NCBI GenBank assembly: GCA_030147335.1
Contig: JASKZZ010000023.1
Coordinates: 1-8,085, forward strand
DNA: 8,085 nucleotides
Source of the DNA: Herpetosiphonaceae bacterium
GTDB taxonomy: Bacteria > Chloroflexota > Chloroflexia > Chloroflexales > Kallotenuaceae
Reading direction: 5' to 3'
In this document: positions 1-5,754 of the stretch, piece by piece
Position numbering within the stretch: the stretch's first letter is position 1
Layout: every line of letters begins with the position of its first letter
The notes under the pieces: generated by a model
What the model saw: only the letters and a program-made list of their open reading frames with translations
What the model was told of the DNA's origin: nothing
Databases searched by the model: none
Position numbers and translations under genes: made by a program

Positions 1-187
1 CAGCAATAGCGAATCGTTCCGACCCGAAGCGTGTATCAAAGCCCACGACCAGGCCACGGCTTCCAAGATTTTCCTGCTTCAAATAGTCGGCGACAGCCTG
101 TGTCACGATGCGGACGTTGGCAAACGTGTAATCTTCGCCGATCACGGCGCGCCAGCCATCGGTGCCAAATTTGATTGCTGTAGGCAT
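1..187 (-). CDS. Phosphohexomutase (phosphoglucomutase/phosphomannomutase family), N-terminal part
   Basis: This gene is cut by the left edge of the window, and only its first 62 codons are present. The product begins MPTAIKFGTDGWRAVIGEDY, the N-terminal signature of alpha-D-phosphohexomutases, which move a phosphate between C6 and C1 of a hexose through a phosphoserine enzyme. The catalytic serine loop and the metal loop would lie beyond the edge, so activity and sugar preference cannot be judged. The ATG at 187 is backed by a very strong Shine-Dalgarno motif (GGAGGAGG on the minus strand, ten bases upstream). It is the last visible gene of a leftward run that includes mannose-1-phosphate guanylyltransferase. 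By context it could supply mannose-1-phosphate, but phosphoglucomutase or phosphoglucosamine mutase activity is equally open. Family assignment is firm, substrate is not. Confidence 0.88.
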   Translation of the reverse strand, partial: MPTAIKFGTDGWRAVIGEDYTFANVRIVTQAVADYLKQENLGSRGLVVGFDTRFGSERFAIA

Positions 188-197
188 AGCGTTACGG

Positions 198-205
198 CCT
201 CCTCC
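198..205 (-). promoter_or_regulatory. Strong ribosome binding site for the phosphohexomutase
   Basis: The minus strand reads GGAGGAGG ten bases before the ATG at 187. It is the longest anti-Shine-Dalgarno match seen in the window and fixes the start of the edge-truncated gene. It lies in the 62-base gap after the upstream nucleotidyltransferase, where I see no terminator, so the two genes are probably co-transcribed. Confidence 0.75.
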
Positions 206-249
206 ATTGCTGGTTCGCAGCGGTGTGTGTTCCGCAGAAAAATTTGTGT

Positions 250-1341
250 TTACGGGTAGGTCGTGCGCGGTGGCAACGTCATGCCTGGTTGTACAATGGC
301 CTCAGCCTGTATGATACATCCATCGCCAATAATCGCTCCATGGACTTGAGCGTTGGTGCCAAGGTAGCAATTAAACCCGATAATACTGTCGTTCACGGCA
401 GCGCCGCGCTCAATCTGACAGGCATCCCATATTGCGCTTCGCTTGATGTGTGCGTCCGGTAACACATGGCACTCGCGTCCGATACTGCTGGATTCAATCA
501 ACGCATGCGAGGCAATGATTGTGCCAAAGCCCATGGCAACGCCACCGGTCACAACTGCTGAACTGTCAACTGTTACCGAATCTTCGCGCCACAGCATGTC
601 GGGTGTTATGCCTTCAACAGCGTCGCCTGAAGGAACGGATGCGTGTCCGGCTAGAACAGCGGCTTGTGCGCGCAAATAGCCTGCCGGTGTGCCCGTATCG
701 ATCCAGATATGGGCAGATTGGAATGATCGGACTGAAGCGCCCGTCTTGATCAGGTTGGGAAACACGTGCTGTTCAAAGTTACAAAAGGTGTTGCGGGGGA
801 TTGCGGCTATCGCCTCGGCCTCAAGCACATACACGCCGGTGTTGACAGTGTTGGCGCGTGCTGTTCCCGGTGCAGGCTTTTCTTGAAAGGCAAGCACGCG
901 ACCATCCTGGTCACTAACGACGACACCGCGTCCAGTCGGATCTTCCACAATGTCAGTCGCGATGGTAGCTGTTGCTTGCGCTGCTTGATGGGCCGTTAGC
1001 ATAGCCGTCAGGTCAAGATTGAGTAGATTGTCACCGTTGACGATGATTGTGGTGCCGTGAAGGAAGGATGCGACATGGGCTACTGCTCCGGCAGTGCCAC
1101 GCGGCTCCGGCTCTTCAATGGCTCGCACTTCCACGCCTCGCCAGCGACGAAGCCAGCGCTCAAACGCCGCCGCCTGATACTGCGCCGCCAAAAATATTTG
1201 ATCGACCTGGTGCTGCTCCAGCCAGCGGACGATATGCTCGATGACTGGTCGATTCGCCAATGGAACGAGTGGCTTTGGCGTTGTGAGTGTGAGTGGGCGC
1301 AGGCGTGTCCCCTGCCCGCCGACAAGAATAACCGCTTGCAT
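250..1341 (-). CDS. Sugar-phosphate nucleotidyltransferase with C-terminal hexapeptide-repeat tail
   Basis: The 363-residue product has an N-terminal nucleotidyltransferase domain (about 1-230) that joins an NTP to a sugar-1-phosphate with release of pyrophosphate. Visible motifs are the nucleotide-binding loop GGQGTRLRPLT (8-18), K23, the metal-site NGD (102-104), the sugar-binding EKP (154-156) and DTG (215-217). Residues about 255-355 show hexapeptide-like periodicity (for example SIIGFNCYLG and AIIGDGCII), which predicts a left-handed beta helix. The architecture matches bacterial GDP-mannose pyrophosphorylase-like and glucose-1-phosphate thymidylyltransferase-like enzymes. The sequence alone does not say which nucleotide or sugar is used. 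I start at the ATG at 1341, because the GGxGTRL loop then falls at residue 8 as usual. An in-frame TTG at 1389 lies inside a stem-loop and is less likely. It follows the guanylyltransferase by 76 bases. Confidence 0.87.
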   Translation of the reverse strand: MQAVILVGGQGTRLRPLTLTTPKPLVPLANRPVIEHIVRWLEQHQVDQIFLAAQYQAAAFERWLRRWRGVEVRAIEEPEPRGTAGAVAHVASFLHGTTIIVNGDNLLNLDLTAMLTAHQAAQATATIATDIVEDPTGRGVVVSDQDGRVLAFQEKPAPGTARANTVNTGVYVLEAEAIAAIPRNTFCNFEQHVFPNLIKTGASVRSFQSAHIWIDTGTPAGYLRAQAAVLAGHASVPSGDAVEGITPDMLWREDSVTVDSSAVVTGGVAMGFGTIIASHALIESSSIGRECHVLPDAHIKRSAIWDACQIERGAAVNDSIIGFNCYLGTNAQVHGAIIGDGCIIQAEAIVQPGMTLPPRTTYP

Positions 1342-1352
1342 AATCTGCGCCC

Positions 1353-1409
1353 AAAACGAAGGGTCGAAGGCCACAGCTCCGTGGAACAAGCTGCCACCTT
1401 CGACCCTTC
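1353..1409 (-). terminator. Stem-loop with short T run after the guanylyltransferase gene
   Basis: A perfect 13-bp inverted repeat (GAAGGGTCGAAGG at 1358-1370 against its complement at 1397-1409) encloses a 26-base loop. On the minus strand the stem starts nine bases after the guanylyltransferase stop and is followed by G and four Ts (1353-1356). This looks like an intrinsic terminator or attenuator, although the loop is large and the T run short. Only 11 bases separate it from the next start codon at 1341, so partial readthrough inside one operon is more likely than full termination. The plus-strand side has no T run. Confidence 0.55.
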
Positions 1410-1417
1410 ACGTATGA

Positions 1418-2482
1418 TTACAATAGATCGGTTCGTCCACGCCGCTTAAGCTCATCGACGATCTTTTTGACATCTTGCGCACGGCTGCGGGGCGCGATCA
1501 ATACCGTATCACCAGTGTCGATGACCAAAAAGTTATCTAGTCCAATCGTCGCAATCAGGCGATTGCTGTCACTGTAGACCAGCGTGTTGGTTGTATCAAT
1601 TCCTACGTGTTCGGCTTGTACGACGTTGGTATCCTGCTTCGGCGCGAGTTCGGTCAAGCTATCCCAGTCGCCTACATCATTCCAGCCGATGTCGACAGGA
1701 ATAACGGCAACGCGTTCGGCCTGCTCCATGATGCCATAGTCGATGGTGATGCTCTCAATGCTTTCCCATACATCGCCAAACGCTTGCGGATTGCTCGGTC
1801 CTCCAGCAGCCTCGATTGAGGTAAGCTGCTCTCGAAGCTGTGGCAAATATTCGCCAAATGCTTCCATGATCCGGTCGGCGCGCCAGATAAAGATGCCAGC
1901 GTTCCAGCTATACTCGCCCGATTGCACATACTCCTCGGCCTTGTCGCGGCTCGGCTTTTCCACAAAGCGCTGGACCTCGTAGGCCGTGAAGCCGTTGTAT
2001 GCGCCGATCTCGGCTTTGCGCTGAATATAGCCATACCCGGTCTGCGGTTCGGTGGGCTGGATGCCGAGCGTAACAAGGTAGCCTTGCTGGGCAAGCTCTT
2101 CGGCGGCTTTGAGTGCTTCGCGGAATACGTCCGCCTTTTGGATCAGATGATCTGAGCTAAGCACAGCCATCACTGCATCTGGGTTGTCGCGCAGCATAGA
2201 CAGCGCGCCCAAGCCGATAGCAGGGGCAGAGCCTTTGCCGCTCGGCTCGCCGATGAGGTTTTGGCGTGGTACATCCGGCAGTTGCTCGGCGGATAGCTCA
2301 ACATATTTTTGGCCGGTGACAATGATCAGCTCTTCCGGGCGCACCAGCGGTAAAATTCGGTCCGTTGTTTCTTGGAGCATCGTACGCTCACCCAAAAGGG
2401 CTAGAAACTGCTTGGGCTTTGCCGAACGGCTTCGTGGCCACAAGCGAGTTCCGGTACCACCAGCCATAATTAATGCATACAT
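1418..2482 (-). CDS. manC: Mannose-1-phosphate guanylyltransferase (GDP-mannose pyrophosphorylase)
   Basis: This cytoplasmic enzyme makes GDP-mannose from GTP and mannose-1-phosphate. The 354-residue product carries the full family signature: nucleotide loop GGTGTRLWPRSR (8-19) with K24, SSDHLI (109-114) for the metal site, QTGYGYI (147-153), FVEKP (173-177), WNAGIF (193-198), DYGIME (248-253) and GWNDVGDW (266-273). It is the short, single-function form: the C-terminal cupin phosphomannose isomerase domain of the longer bifunctional enzymes is absent. The ATG at 2482 places the loop at the usual distance from the N terminus and has AGGA eight bases upstream. It begins 27 bases after the SDR gene stops, which suggests one transcript, and it sits between genes able to supply its substrate and use its product. 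This is the most secure assignment in the window. Some annotators use the symbol manB or cpsB for such enzymes. Confidence 0.95.
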   Translation of the reverse strand: MYALIMAGGTGTRLWPRSRSAKPKQFLALLGERTMLQETTDRILPLVRPEELIIVTGQKYVELSAEQLPDVPRQNLIGEPSGKGSAPAIGLGALSMLRDNPDAVMAVLSSDHLIQKADVFREALKAAEELAQQGYLVTLGIQPTEPQTGYGYIQRKAEIGAYNGFTAYEVQRFVEKPSRDKAEEYVQSGEYSWNAGIFIWRADRIMEAFGEYLPQLREQLTSIEAAGGPSNPQAFGDVWESIESITIDYGIMEQAERVAVIPVDIGWNDVGDWDSLTELAPKQDTNVVQAEHVGIDTTNTLVYSDSNRLIATIGLDNFLVIDTGDTVLIAPRSRAQDVKKIVDELKRRGRTDLL

Positions 2483-2509
2483 CGTGAATATCCTGTTTGT
2501 AATACTACA

Positions 2510-3481
2510 TTAGTTGTACGTTGACGCTTCTTGCGCCACGCGCGAGCGAAAGTCGTCAAGAATATCGCGCAGGGTTTGCTCCAATGAAATATAAGGCTCC
2601 CAGCCGGTTCGCTCTCGAAAACGGGTTGCGTCACATGCGATGACGGGTACGTCTGCTGGCCGCATACGCTCCGGATCATGTTGAACAACGATTGGTACAT
2701 CGCTGAACTGGACAAGTGTCTCCAAAATGGTGGCAATCGCAACGGGGCGGCTAGAGCCTACGTTATATACAGCGCCAGGCTCGCCCTGCTCTACCGCAAG
2801 CTGATATGCTCGGACAATATCACGCACATCCGTAAAATCACGCTGGGCGTCGAGATTGCCGACCTGAACAATCGGCTGCTGTAGTCCAGCTTCGATGCGC
2901 GCGATCTGATGAGCAAATTCCGTCGCGGCATAGCGGTCTTCCTGGCGTGGCCCTGTGTGGTTAAACGGCCTGACGCGAATTGTTTTGAGCTGATGGGCTA
3001 CGTGGTATTGATATGCCAGCATATCTTGCGCGACTTTGCTGACGGCATACGGGCTAACCGGGCGGAGCGGCGCGTCCTCATTGACGGGTATTTCGTGAGG
3101 CTGGACGGCTCCGTATTCTTCACCTGTACCCACCACCAGCACGATTGGGTCAAGTTGCTCGTGGCGAATTGCCTCGAACACATTAAGCTGCATCACAATG
3201 TTGTTAACTAACGTGCCTTGAGGATCGCGAAATGACGTGGGGGGATGAGCTTGGGCTGCGAGGTGAAACACAATGTCGGGACGAAATCCCGCAATCATTC
3301 GCCGTACTGCGTCGGCGTCCATCAAGTCTCCCAGAAGCGGGCTTACACGGCCTCGGAGTGATGGCAGCCGCAGTTCCGGCTCGCGTACAGCGCCCGCCAG
3401 CTGCCACTCCGTCGCCGTCAATAAATGCTCGGCAAGGTGACCGCCAACAAAGCCATTGATCCCTGTAATCAGTGCGCGCAT
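2510..3481 (-). CDS. rmd: Extended SDR, probable GDP-6-deoxy-D-mannose reductase (or GDP-mannose 4,6-dehydratase)
   Basis: The 323-residue product is an extended short-chain dehydrogenase/reductase acting on a nucleotide sugar in the cytoplasm. It shows the NAD(P)-binding loop TGINGFVGG (6-14), D52 of GDL, HLAAQ (73-77), a threonine at 119 in place of the more common serine, and the catalytic YxxxK as YAVSK (145-149). RPFNHTGPRQ (171-180) is typical of the GDP-sugar branch that includes Rmd and GMD. Rmd-type enzymes reduce GDP-4-keto-6-deoxymannose to GDP-D-rhamnose. The short glycine loop and the length just over 300 residues favour Rmd over GMD, which is usually longer and has a GQDG-type loop. 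The guanylyltransferase 27 bases downstream supports a GDP-mannose route. No separate dehydratase is present in the window. SDR membership is near certain, the exact reaction only moderately so. Confidence 0.85.
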   Translation of the reverse strand: MRALITGINGFVGGHLAEHLLTATEWQLAGAVREPELRLPSLRGRVSPLLGDLMDADAVRRMIAGFRPDIVFHLAAQAHPPTSFRDPQGTLVNNIVMQLNVFEAIRHEQLDPIVLVVGTGEEYGAVQPHEIPVNEDAPLRPVSPYAVSKVAQDMLAYQYHVAHQLKTIRVRPFNHTGPRQEDRYAATEFAHQIARIEAGLQQPIVQVGNLDAQRDFTDVRDIVRAYQLAVEQGEPGAVYNVGSSRPVAIATILETLVQFSDVPIVVQHDPERMRPADVPVIACDATRFRERTGWEPYISLEQTLRDILDDFRSRVAQEASTYN

Positions 3482-3489
3482 GGCTACCT

Positions 3490-3518
3490 ATGATACAGCA
3501 GTCGTACTACCGCAGCAA
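3490..3518 (-). promoter_or_regulatory. Candidate promoter of the GDP-sugar gene cluster
   Basis: In the 100-base gap after threonine aldolase the minus strand has a -10-like TATCAT (3490-3495, five of six to consensus), exactly 17 bases from TTGCTG (3513-3518, three of six). The -10 box ends only eight bases before the ATG at 3481, so transcription from it would start at or next to the start codon and give a leaderless or nearly leaderless message. The weak -35 keeps this tentative. Confidence 0.3.
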
Positions 3519-3581
3519 ATAACATGGGAACAGATACGGTTTCTATCGCTACCGCCTGCTGCCCGTACGCTAGAACTACGC

Positions 3582-4631
3582 TTATACCCCATTCGTTACA
3601 AGCACCTGCCGCGATGCCAAAAGTGTCCGGTCTATGTCGGCCCGAGTGATGCCATAATGTGTCGCAAAGCGCAGCCGATCATCGCCAAAGCCGCCCAACA
3701 CAATCCCATGCTCACGCATCGCTGCGATAAACGCGGCTGGTGTCCAGCGCTCCGATAGCCGAAAAACGACGAGATTGGTTTGTACTGTTGTAAGATCGAT
3801 CCGCACGTCGGGGAACTCAGCCAGACCCTCGGCAAGAACGCGGGCATGTGCATGATCTTCTGCCAAGCGTTCAACCATCTGCTCAAGCGCGACGACACCC
3901 GCCGCCGCAATCGTTCCAGCTTGACGCATTCCGCCGCCCAGCAACTTACGCGCTCGATGTGCTCGCTTGATAAAGGCGGCACTGCCGACAACCACGCCGC
4001 CAACGGGCGCGGCTAATCCTTTGGACAGGTCAAGTTGAACCGAGTCGAATGCTGCTGCTGCTTCTCGCAGCGACACGCCAAGCGCAACTGCGGCATTTGG
4101 CAGACGAGCCCCGTCAAGATGGAGTGGCACATGATGTTCGTCGGCAAGTTGCCGGACACGCGCCATAAAGGGGAGCGATAATACAGTGCCACCACAGCGA
4201 TTGTGCGTGTTTTCAAGACAAACAATGCCTGGAGGCGAGTAGTGGGCGTCATCACGGTGATGCAGCGCTGCTTGCAGCCGTTCCAGCGGCAGATCACCGT
4301 GGGGATTGGTCGGCAATGTATGGTAAACCAGTCCGCCAACAACTGCGGCTCCGCCCTGTTCGTAGTGGAAGATATGTGATTCGTCGCCAAGAATGACGCG
4401 GTCGCCACGCGATGTATGCGCCAGCAGCGAGACGAGATTGCCCATTGTGCCGCTCGCCACAAACAGGCCAGCTTCTTTGCCAAGCATTTCGGCTGCCAGC
4501 TCTTGAAGACGATTAACTGTTGGGTCCTCGCCATACACGTCGTCGCCAAGCTCGGCGTCGGCCATGGCTCGCCGCATTTCGGGCGATGGATGCGTTACTG
4601 TATCTGAGCGAAGATCGATAAGTGAAGTCAT
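3582..4631 (-). CDS. ltaE: Low-specificity L-threonine aldolase (PLP-dependent)
   Basis: The enzyme splits L-threonine or L-allo-threonine into glycine and acetaldehyde with pyridoxal phosphate. The 349-residue product matches the family from end to end: IDLRSDTVTHPSPEMRRAM (5-23), DDVYGEDPTVN (30-40), the cofactor-binding SGTMGN (60-65), LENTHN (139-144), HLDGARL (171-177, whose D173 and R176 contact the cofactor), and the Schiff-base lysine K204 in LDLSKGLAAPVGG. The length is normal for the family. I start at the ATG at 4631, which puts IDLRSDT at the expected place. An in-frame GTG at 4673 lies inside a terminator-like hairpin. The gene stands 132 bases after the DHH-like gene and 100 bases before the nucleotide-sugar genes, with possible signals in both gaps, so it may be its own unit. 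No metabolic link to the sugar genes is evident. Confidence 0.94.
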   Translation of the reverse strand: MTSLIDLRSDTVTHPSPEMRRAMADAELGDDVYGEDPTVNRLQELAAEMLGKEAGLFVASGTMGNLVSLLAHTSRGDRVILGDESHIFHYEQGGAAVVGGLVYHTLPTNPHGDLPLERLQAALHHRDDAHYSPPGIVCLENTHNRCGGTVLSLPFMARVRQLADEHHVPLHLDGARLPNAAVALGVSLREAAAAFDSVQLDLSKGLAAPVGGVVVGSAAFIKRAHRARKLLGGGMRQAGTIAAAGVVALEQMVERLAEDHAHARVLAEGLAEFPDVRIDLTTVQTNLVVFRLSERWTPAAFIAAMREHGIVLGGFGDDRLRFATHYGITRADIDRTLLASRQVLVTNGV

Positions 4632-4648
4632 GCAGTTTCCCGGATTAC

Positions 4649-4677
4649 AAAAACGTCGTGCCCTATTGTACACGACG
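4649..4677 (-). terminator. Intrinsic terminator-like hairpin downstream of the DHH-like gene
   Basis: A perfect 7-bp stem (CGTCGTG at 4654-4660 against CACGACG at 4671-4677) with a 10-base loop is followed on the minus strand by five Ts (4649-4653). It lies about 86 bases after the DHH-like stop codon and 18 bases before the threonine aldolase ATG. The form is that of a rho-independent terminator for the upstream gene. The loop also contains TACAAT on the minus strand, five of six to a -10 box, but I find no convincing -35 partner. Confidence 0.55.
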
Positions 4678-4763
4678 CTTGCCGGTCAGTCTGCGATGCT
4701 TGATGCATATGTTGTTGGCAGCAGCACACTCGATCAACGCTGTGCCATAGAGCAAATGCGATT

Positions 4764-5573
4764 TCAGAAGAGATAATCTCCGCGCAGCACCCCCACCAGT
4801 TCTTCCAGCGACAATCGCGACGGCACACGAGGCGGAGACTTGGGCGTGCCGCACAACAGCAGCCGCTTCGACTGGTGCAGAAACCAATCTGCATCCGAGT
4901 CGATTCGCTTAAGCTCGTGCAACACCTGCGTTAGATTAACCTGAGAGCGAGACTTGGCTGCTATGCCCATGTTGCCTTTGCCATCGCGGTAGGCATACAA
5001 CACTGCGCCCGCGCCATAGGCTAGGCGTGACGATCCGCCATCATCGCTTTCCATCGCGATACCAAGGCCCCATGGCGTTTCAAACTCGATCCGTTGGGCA
5101 AACGCATCTTCAAGCCGAGTTTGTTTGGCCTCATGCGCATACCACGCATCGAAGTTGGAAAACATGGCGGAGGCTACTGCTTCCGGTGTTTGTGGATACA
5201 AGGCATTATAGCCTTCGATCAACGCGCAAATATCCGGCGCTGTACCGCCAGTGGCCAGTGCATGATCGAGCAGCGTTACGGCATGCGCAATTCGTTTCAG
5301 CATCACGTCTTCGGGAGCAACTGATCGTCGCACTAATTCAGTCGCGGATAAGCTATGATCGGCGGCTGCGTGATGGTCGAAGCGCCCTAGACCAGTATCG
5401 ACATGAATGATCTGTGGGTCGCTGTCGACGGGAGCGTTATCCAATGTTTGCCCGGAAGGAACAAAGCGCAATGTTGCTTGGTCAAGATTATTCCAGCGAC
5501 GTAATATCCATATTGCGCATAAACAATCAATATCTGGGCTGAGGTGTCCGACTATTACTGGTGAGCTGCTCAC
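4764..5573 (-). CDS. DHH-superfamily-like predicted phosphoesterase (MYG1-like motifs), function unknown
   Basis: The 269-residue product begins with HLSPDID (10-16), which matches the HxxPDxD motif of DHH phosphoesterases, followed by IIHVDTG (D59) and DHH (66-68). These histidines and aspartates would bind the two metal ions of a phosphoesterase or nuclease site. DTG and DHH are only seven residues apart, closer than in RecJ- or pyrophosphatase-type DHH proteins and more reminiscent of the DHH stretch in MYG1 proteins. The rest is soluble, with no signal peptide or membrane segment. A conserved-looking C-terminal part (about 196-265) contains KSRS, DWFLHQSKRLLLCG and LSLEELVGVLRG. The GTG at 5573 is chosen because it has AAAGG seven bases upstream and follows a good -10 box. 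An in-frame GTG at 5621 lies upstream of that box. The substrate is unknown and I name none. Confidence 0.7.
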   Translation of the reverse strand: MSSSPVIVGHLSPDIDCLCAIWILRRWNNLDQATLRFVPSGQTLDNAPVDSDPQIIHVDTGLGRFDHHAAADHSLSATELVRRSVAPEDVMLKRIAHAVTLLDHALATGGTAPDICALIEGYNALYPQTPEAVASAMFSNFDAWYAHEAKQTRLEDAFAQRIEFETPWGLGIAMESDDGGSSRLAYGAGAVLYAYRDGKGNMGIAAKSRSQVNLTQVLHELKRIDSDADWFLHQSKRLLLCGTPKSPPRVPSRLSLEELVGVLRGDYLF

Positions 5574-5580
5574 AAATTCG

Positions 5581-5585
5581 CCTTT
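5581..5585 (-). promoter_or_regulatory. Ribosome binding site that selects the GTG start at 5573
   Basis: The minus strand reads AAAGG followed by seven bases and GTG. No comparable motif precedes the alternative in-frame GTG at 5621, so this site decides the start of the DHH-like gene. Confidence 0.5.
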
Positions 5586-5603
5586 GGTCGAGGAATTAAG
5601 CCG

Positions 5604-5612
5604 AGTATAGCA
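5604..5612 (-). promoter_or_regulatory. Extended -10 promoter for the DHH-like gene
   Basis: The minus strand has TGCTATACT: TATACT (5604-5609) is five of six to the -10 consensus and is preceded by TGn, the extended -10 element that can work without a good -35. No clear -35 is seen. A transcript would start near 5597 and give a leader of about 24 bases to the GTG at 5573. Confidence 0.5.
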
Positions 5613-5643
5613 TAAACACACTGAAAAACGAGATATTTGCGCG

Positions 5644-5660
5644 TGATCGCTCGGCGATCA
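5644..5660. repeat. Perfect 7-bp inverted repeat, candidate operator
   Basis: TGATCGC and GCGATCA flank a three-base spacer. The site lies near the middle of the divergent junction, between the two -10 boxes, and covers the -35 position of the rightward promoter. It could be the binding site of a dimeric regulator. With a three-base loop and no T run it is a poor terminator. Confidence 0.4.
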
Positions 5661-5674
5661 GGCTACACAGTTGC

Positions 5675-5683
5675 TGGTATGAT
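5675..5683 (+). promoter_or_regulatory. Extended -10 promoter for the epimerase gene
   Basis: TGGTATGAT holds TATGAT (5678-5683, five of six to consensus) preceded by TGn. The -35 position has no good match. A start near 5690 would give a leader of about 65 bases before the GTG at 5755, or about 14 bases before the less likely ATG at 5704. Confidence 0.45.
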
Positions 5684-5745
5684 ATGCGCGTCAACGCTTT
5701 GACATGGGCTATCGAAGTGCTAACAAACGAGCGATCGGTAAAGTT

Positions 5746-5750
5746 GAGGA
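5746..5750 (+). promoter_or_regulatory. Ribosome binding site of the epimerase
   Basis: GAGGA lies four bases before the GTG at 5755, slightly close but usable. The alternative ATG at 5704 has no purine-rich stretch before it, so this site favours the shorter protein. Confidence 0.45.
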
Positions 5751-5754
5751 TGAT

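Noticed and set aside
1342..1389. N-terminal extension of the second nucleotidyltransferase from a TTG at 1389.
   Set aside because: The extension would be encoded by the loop and 3' arm of the stem-loop, has no family similarity, and pushes the GGxGTRL loop away from its usual position near residue 8.
1057..1449. A 130-codon open frame on the plus strand.
   Set aside because: It is antisense to the second nucleotidyltransferase and the inter-gene hairpin, has no family-like sequence, and its opposite strand encodes a clear enzyme.
4013..4549. A 178-codon open frame on the minus strand.
   Set aside because: It lies in another frame inside threonine aldolase, whose motifs are intact. The composition is that of a shadow frame.
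4632..4673. N-terminal extension of threonine aldolase from a GTG at 4673.
   Set aside because: It starts inside the terminator-like hairpin and adds 14 residues ahead of the conserved IDLRSDT start.
5574..5621. N-terminal extension of the DHH-like protein from a GTG at 5621.
   Set aside because: It would begin upstream of the extended -10 box and has no ribosome site, while GTG 5573 has both signals in the right order.
5731..5738. GCGATCGG resembling the cyanobacterial HIP1 octamer (GCGATCGC).
   Set aside because: Only seven of eight bases match and it is not frequent in the window, so it is no evidence of a cyanobacterial origin.
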